DNA of 64,000 bases, taken from positions 1 to 64,000 of the forward strand of contig NZ_JBOFIN010000108.1 of NCBI RefSeq assembly GCF_051650185.1. The letters are read 5' to 3'. Shown here one piece after another: positions 1 through 5,940 of the stretch. The position numbers and the translations under genes were made by a program. Within the stretch, counting starts at the first letter, position 1. Each line of letters opens with the position of its first letter. A model generated the notes under the pieces. That model saw only the letters and a list, made by a program, of their open reading frames with translations. It was not told where the DNA came from and did not search any database. Source of the stretch: Scandinavium sp051650185 (GTDB lineage Bacteria > Pseudomonadota > Gammaproteobacteria > Enterobacterales > Enterobacteriaceae).

Positions 1-2
1 AT

Positions 3-137
3 AACCCGAAACCATCAGTGCCGGACAATGTGGCAGCTGCTGAGAAAAGTTCACCATTTTATGGAAACAGTCAGCCCATTCCCCGGAGGAAAACATGGTC
101 AGGCAAAAGTGTAGCGGTATTAGGCGCAGCTATTTAG
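3..137 (+). CDS. 3' end of an unknown phage-type gene (partial)
   Basis: An open frame enters from the left edge and stops at a TAG at 135-137, giving 44 residues rich in proline, serine and basic residues. The next gene starts two bases after this stop, the spacing of a phage operon, which is the main support for it being coding. I do not recognise the family. The start lies outside the window. Confidence 0.4.
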   Translation, partial: NPKPSVPDNVAAAEKSSPFYGNSQPIPRRKTWSGKSVAVLGAAI

Positions 138-138
138 C

Positions 139-288
139 ATGTCTATCGCCGAGCTCCTTCGAGACTTTGAATCAGGTACTGGTTGGTATCAAACCGGTGA
201 ATATAAATGTCAGTGGTTCTCTGGAAAAAAACTTGAGCACGGAGTCTTTCCGGAAGAATCTTTGACTTCAACTAACCCAAAGCCATAA
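139..288 (+). CDS. Small phage-type protein, 49 aa
   Basis: A 49-residue frame starts with ATG two bases after the previous stop. It has a compact aromatic and charged composition (TGWYQTGEYKCQWFSG near residues 13-29). Such short proteins are usual in the early operons of lambdoid phages. No Shine-Dalgarno stands out, so it may be translated by coupling to the gene before it. The function is not recognised. Confidence 0.55.
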   Translation: MSIAELLRDFESGTGWYQTGEYKCQWFSGKKLEHGVFPEESLTSTNPKP

Positions 289-311
289 ACCCAAACGCTC
301 TAAAACTATCT

Positions 312-572
312 GTGATTGATGTTGCATCTTGGATGATGACAGTTCTATCAGGAGATGGTTGCCTTTATCAGCAAGACGTTGTCGATTACCTCGTTAAAGC
401 AAGCAACGAGCAGCATCTCAAAGAGAATGCAGATGGCAATCAAGTGCTTTCAACAAAAGTGATCAATAAATTCAGAGTTGATAGTGGGGAAAACGTCGTT
501 TGGGTTAAGCCAGATAAATATTGGCGATACCGCGTTCTGGAGGACGAGGAAGGACGCGAGGCCAGAGGTTGA
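312..572 (+). CDS. DUF6953-like small protein, 86 aa
   Basis: The frame begins at a GTG. It shows the pattern I associate with the small DUF6953 family: an N-terminal DVASWMM, a YQxxVV segment, an NGNxxxxxxV core and a VVW...YWRxR...EGR C-terminus. The function of the family is unknown; it occurs on bacterial and phage genomes. It ends 7 bp before a strong terminator and is the last gene of this small cluster. The family name comes from memory of the motif pattern and should be confirmed by a profile search. Confidence 0.6.
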   Translation: MIDVASWMMTVLSGDGCLYQQDVVDYLVKASNEQHLKENADGNQVLSTKVINKFRVDSGENVVWVKPDKYWRYRVLEDEEGREARG

Positions 573-578
573 AACTAA

Positions 579-599
579 GGGCGGCTAGCCGCCCTTTTC
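579..599 (+). terminator. Rho-independent terminator
   Basis: GGGCGGC-TA-GCCGCCC is a perfect 7-bp stem followed by TTTT, just after the stop at 572. Confidence 0.85.
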
Positions 600-607
600 A
601 GCATTCA

Positions 608-718
608 TCACATCAGGCGTGAATTACACGAACTGCACATCGCCAGGTGTGGAACACAGCCGTTAACCAACTCAGGCTGATGTCGAGACATCTTGCCCGT
701 GAATGTTTCACCATTAGG
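608..718 (-). pseudogene. Fragment of a second copy of the 26995-27201 gene
   Basis: On the minus strand this encodes NGETFTGKMSRHQPELVNG, nearly the same as GETFTGKMSRRQPELVNG inside the intact gene at 26995-27201. After that the frame diverges and soon stops, and upstream there is an in-frame stop. It is a decayed homologue, showing that the left flank derives from a phage related to the main prophage. Confidence 0.6.
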
Positions 719-843
719 TCAGGCGAGCCTATGATGATGTCGAACTTTAAAATTTTTATCGCCCTCACTTTCAAATTGAGAAATGATCCCAACATCTTTG
801 TTGACCATCATCTTGATGGCTCATTTAAATGTAAGGGTTGAGC

Positions 844-1086
844 ATGAAAGTAAGAGAACACCTTGCACTTCATGGCAATATCAACCGCATCGTTGAAATG
901 GATGCAGCTGGTATGGGTGCAAATGCTATTGCGGGCACATTCCGAGACAACAACATCGCCATAAACGCTGATGATGTTCGTTTCATTCTGACTCGTGTGC
1001 CTGTTTTAAGCACCAAAGCTTTGCCAAAATCCGCAGCAAATGCGGCGATCGCAGGCAATAAAGCTTTTAACGGAGTTACCGAGTAA
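844..1086 (+). CDS. Unknown phage-type protein, 80 aa
   Basis: ATG at 844 is preceded by AAGGG at a workable distance; a TTG six bases upstream is a less likely start. The product is a soluble alanine-rich protein with no membrane segment or signal peptide. It is followed directly by a strong terminator, as expected for a single-gene or last-gene transcript. The family is not recognised. Confidence 0.6.
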   Translation: MKVREHLALHGNINRIVEMDAAGMGANAIAGTFRDNNIAINADDVRFILTRVPVLSTKALPKSAANAAIAGNKAFNGVTE

Positions 1087-1091
1087 TAAAA

Positions 1092-1119
1092 GCCCGCAAG
1101 CTCTGCTTGCGGGCTTTTT
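1092..1119 (+). terminator. Rho-independent terminator
   Basis: GCCCGCAAGC-TCT-GCTTGCGGGC is a perfect 10-bp stem followed by TTTTT, six bases after the stop at 1086. From here to the repeat at 1273 I see no gene. Confidence 0.9.
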
Positions 1120-1272
1120 CTCTAATCATCTCATTATACATTGCGTATGAATGTACTCCTGCAATGTCCTCAAGACTGTCTGGTCACTAACGGTTCCAGA
1201 TGCCCAGCAACTGAAAATAGTTCAATGGTGGCATTATCGTCCATAACTGGCGGCGTCGGTGTTAACCATGTT

Positions 1273-1351
1273 TGCCCCACGCAATGGGATCGGATGTTAA
1301 TAAATAATAATATTCAGTAGGTTATGCAACCTACACCTGCATGCTCATCAT
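1273..1351. repeat. Left copy of the 79-bp attachment repeat
   Basis: It matches 50093-50171 at 78 of 79 positions; the one difference is C1327 versus T50147. It carries the last codons of the integrase reading frame, a short spacer, an inverted pair GTAGGTT/AACCTAC and the end of fliE on the minus strand. The inverted pair is the likely integrase core. The integrase C-terminal codons in the left copy suggest that the target was already occupied by a phage of the same family. From 1352 to the yedK start there is only a short open 3' fragment (to 1443) and a stretch resembling the integrase end (near 1459-1488). Confidence 0.85.
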
Positions 1352-1546
1352 ATGACCATGTGTTTTTCATAATCGACAAAGATCGTCCAAGAGCGCATTA
1401 AACAACAGATGGTTAGAGCCCGCGAAAACGTCAGTCGTCTAAGTTCACCTTAGAACGAATGGTGTTTTGTGCCCCATACATGCCCCATTACCCCGCCTTA
1501 CCTCCCCTTCCCCTATACTTTCAGTCTCAACGACTGGAGGTTGCCT

Positions 1547-2041
1547 ATGTGTGGACGTTTTGCACAAGCCCAAACCCGTGAAGAGTATCTGGCATACTTG
1601 GCTGAAGAAGCCGAGTGCGACATTCCCTATGACCCGGATCCAATTGGCCGGTACAACGTCGCGCCTGGCACCAAAGTGCTTTTGCTTAGCGAACGCGACG
1701 AGCAACTGCATCTGGATCCTGTTATCTGGAGTTATGCGCCCGGCTGGTGGGATAAGCCGCCGCTGATTAACGCGCGCGTCGAGACGGCAGCGACGAGCCG
1801 CATGTTTAAACCGCTCTGGCAACATGGCCGTGCGATTTGCTTTGCTGATGGCTGGTTTGAATGGAAGAAGGATGGCAGCGTTAAACAGCCCTATTTCATC
1901 TACCGGGCCGACGGTAAACCAATATTCATGGCGGCGATCGGCAGCACGCCATTCGAACGCGGTGATGAGGCTGAGGGGTTCTTGATTGTGACGTCTGCAG
2001 CAGACAAAGGTCTGGTAGACATTCATGACCGGCGGCCACTG
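1547..2041 (+). pseudogene. yedK: Truncated yedK (SRAP-family DNA-protein crosslink enzyme)
   Basis: The first 165 residues are very close to E. coli YedK, which is about 222 aa. SRAP proteins attach their N-terminal cysteine to abasic sites in single-stranded DNA. Cys2 (after Met removal), Asn37, Glu105 and His160 are all present, but the C-terminus is lost where the frame runs into IS66 sequence after DRRPL. The ATG follows a GGAGG. In E. coli yedK lies on the chromosome near fliE, yet here it lies between the two attachment repeats, so it is either phage-borne or was moved. The chimeric frame continues to 2230 but encodes antisense IS66 sequence. Confidence 0.85.
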
Positions 2042-2187
2042 CGGCCGCGGAAGATGAAGACATGCCCGGACATCGGATCGTCTTTCAGCGCCTTCTGCAC
2101 TTTTGCAGCCAGCCCATTGAAGCCGTTTCTCATATCGGTAATACCGGCAACCAGCCAGATTTTTGTCCCGGAAGGTAACGGGATCAT
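2041..2187 (-). pseudogene. tnpB: IS66 tnpB, 5' fragment
   Basis: 49 codons of the IS66 Orf2 protein remain, starting MIPLPSGTKIWLVAGITDM and breaking off after FRGR at the yedK junction. The intact protein is about 115 aa. Its ATG overlaps the stop of tnpA, the usual IS66 arrangement. Confidence 0.85.
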
Positions 2188-2585
2188 CGCTTCAGTTCCT
2201 GTATCAGCAGAGTCAGAAGCTTTTCGCTGACAGTGCCGTTGAGGCGGAGCGTCCCGTGCCGGAACGTTACCTCACAGCTGATACTGAGGGTTTCCGGGAC
2301 CTCTGCGGGCGGTTCTGGCTGTACGGCAGCTGTATCGAGAGTCACTGGAAGTAGCTGAGGGCTCTCTGAAGAAGATAATAGCAGCTTTCCCTCGCGCCAT
2401 TGTTGGCGCCATTTGAACAACAGATTGGCGTTGATGCCATTTTCGAGCGCCAGTTTTGAGATGGATATCCCGGGTTCGCAGGAAGCAGCAACGAGCTGCT
2501 GCTTAAACTCAGGAGAATAATTAGTGCAGCCTTTACGCCTGCCGGGAGTCATATTTTTCTGGATATCTGACACTTTGGTTCCCAC
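2184..2585 (-). CDS. tnpA: IS66-family accessory protein TnpA
   Basis: This 133-aa protein has an N-terminal helix-turn-helix (FKQQLVAASCEPGISISKLA, then NGINANLLFKWR) typical of IS66 TnpA. TnpA assists transposition with TnpB and the DDE transposase TnpC. It appears intact and lies beside the surviving terminal repeat, but without tnpC it has no known role here. Confidence 0.85.
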   Translation of the reverse strand: MGTKVSDIQKNMTPGRRKGCTNYSPEFKQQLVAASCEPGISISKLALENGINANLLFKWRQQWREGKLLLSSSESPQLLPVTLDTAAVQPEPPAEVPETLSISCEVTFRHGTLRLNGTVSEKLLTLLIQELKR

Positions 2586-2656
2586 TACTTATTTGGTGGA
2601 CACCACTTTGTCGGATGCTTCAGATTATGACCAGACGGCCCTCGCTGGACGCTTAC

Positions 2657-2748
2657 CTTTCTGATAACGGTGTCCGTCCTGCCATATCCTGTCCAGGCAC
2701 CGGGTGGCGGCCGCTCGTGTAGTCTGCTGCTGGGGATGGAAAGTTCAT
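2657..2748 (-). pseudogene. 5' fragment of an SOS gene with a UmuD-like motif
   Basis: On the minus strand an ATG at 2748 begins MNFPSPAADY. The residues FPSPAADY also occur in the N-terminal part of E. coli UmuD. The following residues (TSGRHPVPGQDMAG) do not look like classical UmuD, so the family is uncertain. The frame is cut at the IS66 end at 2656. A LexA box, now split by the fosA transposon, stood about 20 bp upstream, so this was probably a damage-inducible phage gene. It is now inactivated twice. Confidence 0.45.
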
Positions 2749-2766
2749 GCTTGCGCCCTCAATACA

Positions 2767-2778
2767 CTGTATGCATAT
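2767..2778. promoter_or_regulatory. Left part of a LexA box split by the transposon
   Basis: CTGT (2767-2770) plus ATGCATAT (2771-2778) is followed across the transposon by ATGCATAT and ACAG (4548-4551). Removing the element and one target copy restores CTGT-ATGCATAT-ACAG, a good fit to the LexA consensus CTGT-N8-ACAG. In the restored minus-strand sequence it would overlap the -10 region of the promoter for the 2748 gene. Confidence 0.75.
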
Positions 2779-2812
2779 GGGTCTTCCCCGATCATGGTGG
2801 GTCCACGATCAG

Positions 2813-3214
2813 CTACTCAAAAAATATCATGCCATCGTACGGATTTTCTTGGCACGACATCAGTCTGGATTTCAGGCTGCCGCAATGAACTTCAAGTTTG
2901 TGTCCATCAGGATCTAAAAAGTAAATTGACTCACCCTCGCTATGATTGTTTTTCCATTCAACGACCCCAGATTTTTGCAGTTTCATCCTGAATGCTGGTA
3001 TGGCGTCTTCTGCGATGGTGAATGCGTAATGTGTATAGTCCTGTTTTGGAGCAACATCATCGACAGATAAGCAAAGCCAAAGCTCTCCTAAAGACAAATA
3101 TGCCCCAGATTGCCATTTTGCTCGTGGAGTAAATCCAAGTATTCCAGCATAAAAATTATAACTGACGTCAACATTTCTGACGGCTAGAGTTATATGGTTT
3201 AGACTCGCGAGCAT
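2813..3214 (-). CDS. fosA: FosA-family fosfomycin glutathione transferase
   Basis: This 133-aa vicinal-oxygen-chelate protein has the length of FosA, a cytoplasmic dimer that uses Mn(II) and K+ to add glutathione to fosfomycin and open its epoxide. Metal ligands are present at His7, His62 and Glu108, with Thr9 and Trp46 at the expected substrate positions and the family signature SEGxSxYFLDPDGHKLE. It is clearly diverged from the usual Enterobacter and Klebsiella chromosomal FosA, from memory of those sequences, so I do not assign a variant number. It follows the transposase by 40 bp and is probably expressed from it or from a promoter in the gap. Confidence 0.88.
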   Translation of the reverse strand: MLASLNHITLAVRNVDVSYNFYAGILGFTPRAKWQSGAYLSLGELWLCLSVDDVAPKQDYTHYAFTIAEDAIPAFRMKLQKSGVVEWKNNHSEGESIYFLDPDGHKLEVHCGSLKSRLMSCQENPYDGMIFFE

Positions 3215-3254
3215 GTTTTTAACCTATTGTTTTGTAATTGATTTAATGAAGGAC

Positions 3255-4475
3255 CTAGAATGCCATATCCAGTTTACCGTAGTGGAACATTACACCCAGC
3301 TTAAAACGTTCCCGGTTTCGGTATCCCCTGGCTTTTATCCTCAACAACCTTATTTTGCTGTTCAGTGCTTCGGCATTGCCATTTGAGACGCTGTATCGCA
3401 TTGCGTTTAGTATTCCGTATAACCTTTTCGTGATGGTTCCTGCCATGTTTCTCATTACCGGCACATCGCAACTTCTCGCCAGTGCTATCCATTGCTGCCA
3501 GTCTGCGCGGCGTTTGTCACTCCATGGGCGGTTCCAGATATCTTTAGCCAGTTCTTTCAGTACCCAGCACTGACTGGTCAGTTGCATCTGCTCTCTCAGC
3601 CATGCCAGTTTTTCCTGCCGGGGCTCTGTCATCCATTTATCGTTGTATTGCCACAGGAAGCGGGTTCCTTTTGCCTGACGGCGGCTTTCTACCGGAAGCC
3701 GGGGATGCTCGTTCTGCCGTGTCTTATCAACTATTTCACCCAGCTGCTTTGCCACATGGAAGCGATCAAAGGCGATTTTCCCTACTGCTCCCGGAAGATG
3801 GATACGTGCCGCCCTGATATACCCAGCATTCATATCCATTGAGAACGTTTTGACGGCCTCTAACTGGCTGTCGGTGAGAGTACGAAGATAGCTGGCAAGG
3901 CTTTCAGTTCCCCGATCATCCGTTAGTGCCAGCGCTCGTCCCTCGCGATCGGATATCACAGTGATGTACCGGTGCCCTTTTTTGAATGCAACTTCGTCCA
4001 CATTCATATGCCGGGCTGATAGCGGTTTTTTTATTCGGGCAAGACCACGTTTAACTGCCCGGGTCATAATACCGTCAACAGCATTCCAGCTAAGTTTAAG
4101 CTGCTTTCTTACCGCATCAACAGTGCTGATTTTCAGCCAGGAAAGAACGAACGATTCAAACAATAATGTATACCGGCTACCGGGGCCAGCCCAGGGAACG
4201 GGTAACGTCTGGCATCCATGGTTTGGGCACATGACCCGGGGAACATTCGCCTCAACGACTGTCATGAACTGGCAGGTATCAAGATGACGCCATTTGCGAT
4301 GGCGGTGATCGTGAACAGGGCAAGGTTGCCCACATGTTGGGCAGATTAGCTGTGTATTTTTGGTTATCCCGACAACAACGGTGACAGATCCAGCGTTTTC
4401 ATCAAGAGAAAGGGATTTAACCTGCCACGGAGCGGACAGGTTCAGGATATGAGCATAGAGTGACTTCTCGTCCAT
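3255..4475 (-). CDS. ISL3-family DDE transposase
   Basis: The 406-aa protein is of full family length. The N-terminus has a zinc-ribbon type cysteine set (CPTCGQPC near residues 45-52, CPNHGC near 83-88), then a helix-turn-helix region. The catalytic acidic residues are Asp160 (MNVDEVAFKKGH), Asp214 (SMDMNAGY) and Glu369 (NAEALNSKIR). The frame is intact. It starts 64 bp inside the right inverted repeat and would mobilise the whole unit including fosA. Confidence 0.92.
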   Translation of the reverse strand: MDEKSLYAHILNLSAPWQVKSLSLDENAGSVTVVVGITKNTQLICPTCGQPCPVHDHRHRKWRHLDTCQFMTVVEANVPRVMCPNHGCQTLPVPWAGPGSRYTLLFESFVLSWLKISTVDAVRKQLKLSWNAVDGIMTRAVKRGLARIKKPLSARHMNVDEVAFKKGHRYITVISDREGRALALTDDRGTESLASYLRTLTDSQLEAVKTFSMDMNAGYIRAARIHLPGAVGKIAFDRFHVAKQLGEIVDKTRQNEHPRLPVESRRQAKGTRFLWQYNDKWMTEPRQEKLAWLREQMQLTSQCWVLKELAKDIWNRPWSDKRRADWQQWIALARSCDVPVMRNMAGTITKRLYGILNAMRYSVSNGNAEALNSKIRLLRIKARGYRNRERFKLGVMFHYGKLDMAF

Positions 4476-4539
4476 GATGATCTCTGGAGATAAAACCTAC
4501 AGTTATCATGCCTTCAGCCACCACAACAAGGGAAGACCC

Positions 4540-4551
4540 ATGCATATACAG
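4540..4551. promoter_or_regulatory. Right part of the split LexA box
   Basis: The second copy of the target ATGCATAT (4540-4547) is followed by ACAG (4548-4551). On the minus strand a TTGCCT about 17 bp upstream of the TATGCAT segment fits a sigma-70 promoter that the LexA box would have covered. The transposon now separates this promoter from its gene. Confidence 0.7.
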
Positions 4552-4588
4552 CATTATTTATCGAGGCAATAGATCAAGGGGCTTGAGC

Positions 4589-4611
4589 AAAAAAGCCCAC
4601 CGTAGTGGGCT
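4589..4611 (-). terminator. Terminator after the acyltransferase
   Basis: Read on the minus strand: AGCCCAC-TACG-GTGGGCT followed by TTTTT, 25 bp after the acyltransferase stop. Confidence 0.85.
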
Positions 4612-4635
4612 ATATCATTGTCAGTTGCGAGTTAT

Positions 4636-5811
4636 TTAACTATTTGGTAATTCAGAGTTTTCACTCACTACCACGTGCTTTTTATTTTCTATTTTTTTGG
4701 CTATAAATGAAGCATATTTCTGAGAAGGAATATCTATCCAGCGCCAAAGGAGGTGCGAAACGACAACGGAGATCAATGTAGTCAGGATGATGGCTAGCAT
4801 CCCAGACAATTTGAATCCAATTACATCCTGCATTGCAAGGAAGAACCAACAGGCAAAACTACCAACAAACGCCAAATGTATAACGTAAAGAGAGAATGAA
4901 ATATCACCAAGACATTTTAGTGGCTTACATCCAAGTACGGAAGCAGCTTTCTCAGAATGAAACACTCCATATACAAGGAATAATGCACCAATACAACGCA
5001 TGCTCAATCCAAGCTCTACATATGTTCCAATTCCATTATCTTTTAATGAATGGTAGCACCAAAGGAAAAATGATGAATATTCATTTTGCACGCCAAGGAA
5101 CAAACCAGCAGCAATAAACAAAGATGGACACAGCGATGTTTTTTTGTATCTTAATATTAAACTGCCCAAAAAGAACAATGAATAATACGCACCTTCATTG
5201 GAGTGGAATACCCACAGATAAATAGATATGATAAGGACAATTACACCGTAATATTTTTCTTTGTAAAAAATCCCAGCAAGCCCAAGGAGGAAAATAGAAC
5301 CGATTAATTCCTTAGATATCGTCCACAGCACACCATTATATGAGAAATCACCAGCATATGCGCCAATAACGCCTTGATATATAGCTTCCTGGTAATTCAT
5401 TTCCTTGGGGAAAACAGTATTTAACCATTTTCCAGATTGAATAACTTCATTAGCCTGCACGAACCTATAAGCATCTAATGAAAATAAAACGGTACAGAAT
5501 ATAACAGACACAAACACCAACGGTGTTAATCTCAAATATCTTTTCGTGACCGATGTTCTGATGACAGCCATGTCATAATTTCTATCGAATGCCACTAATA
5601 AAGCCAACCCACTTAATGCGAAGAAAACGCAAACAGAAAAGTTACCATTGAAGAACATCCTGTAAAGGCTATATAACGTACCTTCATTGGTGAATTTTCC
5701 GTCATCTCCCATAGCAACCCCAAAGAATTGTTGCATATGCGAGAAAACCACGAGCAGTGCGGCAATGCCTCTTAGTCCATCTAAGTGATTGAACCTTATG
5801 TGCTTTGTCAT
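4636..5811 (-). CDS. Acyltransferase 3 family membrane O-acyltransferase
   Basis: The 391-aa protein opens with the family signature LDGLRGIAALLVVFSHM and has about ten hydrophobic segments, as in OafA and Oac inner-membrane enzymes that acetylate O-antigen or other surface sugars. The conserved Arg and His of RG...FSH are present. It sits at the distal end of the late region, between two terminators and with its own upstream gap, the usual place for lysogenic-conversion genes. It is visibly richer in A+T than the tail genes, consistent with separate acquisition. The neighbouring spike has an SGNH esterase-type domain, so the two may act on the same acetylated surface sugar; that is inference. 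Confidence 0.85.
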   Translation of the reverse strand: MTKHIRFNHLDGLRGIAALLVVFSHMQQFFGVAMGDDGKFTNEGTLYSLYRMFFNGNFSVCVFFALSGLALLVAFDRNYDMAVIRTSVTKRYLRLTPLVFVSVIFCTVLFSLDAYRFVQANEVIQSGKWLNTVFPKEMNYQEAIYQGVIGAYAGDFSYNGVLWTISKELIGSIFLLGLAGIFYKEKYYGVIVLIISIYLWVFHSNEGAYYSLFFLGSLILRYKKTSLCPSLFIAAGLFLGVQNEYSSFFLWCYHSLKDNGIGTYVELGLSMRCIGALFLVYGVFHSEKAASVLGCKPLKCLGDISFSLYVIHLAFVGSFACWFFLAMQDVIGFKLSGMLAIILTTLISVVVSHLLWRWIDIPSQKYASFIAKKIENKKHVVVSENSELPNS

Positions 5812-5888
5812 AATTTAAAATGTGATTTTTATTAAATGATTTCAGATCCTATCAAAAAAACAACAAAATAACAAAGCCTCCTTTAGTT

Positions 5889-5920
5889 AAATACCCACCT
5901 AAATTTGAGGGTGGGTATTT
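5889..5920. terminator. Hairpin between tail spike and acyltransferase
   Basis: AAATACCCACC and GGTGGGTATTT form an 11-bp stem around a short loop just after the spike stop. The flanks are A/T-rich on both sides, so it could end transcription from either direction. Confidence 0.7.
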
Positions 5921-5940
5921 ATTATTAATTCATTCCATAG

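Larger units (their letters stand above)
1..1272. mobile_element. Right end of an older, degraded prophage
   Basis: This stretch left of the 79-bp repeat carries closely packed small plus-strand genes, two strong terminators and a fragment matching a gene of the main prophage (26995-27201). No host gene is recognisable. A plus-strand run of small genes leading to the repeat mirrors the PL-operon end of the main prophage, so it is probably the right end of an earlier lysogen that has lost xis and int. Only the part inside the window can be judged. Confidence 0.55.
2041..2656 (-). mobile_element. IS66-family remnant (right end only)
   Basis: It holds tnpA, the first part of tnpB and one terminal repeat, read on the minus strand as GTAAGCGTCCAGCGAGGGC ending at 2656. 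The rest of tnpB, all of tnpC and the other end are missing. The break at 2041/2042 joins tnpB directly to yedK. It cannot move by itself. Confidence 0.85.
2779..4539 (-). mobile_element. Complete ISL3-family transposon carrying fosA
   Basis: The ends read inward GGGTCTTCCC...TGGTGG. They agree at 17 of 22 positions, with the first ten bases identical. The element is 1761 bp and is flanked by an 8-bp direct repeat, ATGCATAT (2771-2778 and 4540-4547), the duplication length usual for ISL3. Inside are a full-length transposase and, 40 bp downstream on the same strand, a fosA-family gene. Resistance is thus a passenger of one IS-like unit, not a composite of two ISs. Intact ends, gene and duplication suggest a recent, perhaps still active, insertion. 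Confidence 0.9.

Noticed and set aside
2042..2230. Continuation of the yedK frame into IS66
   Set aside because: The residues after DRRPL are antisense IS66 sequence, so this is a chimeric tail and not part of YedK.
2041..2656. Functional IS66 element
   Set aside because: tnpC, most of tnpB and one end are missing.
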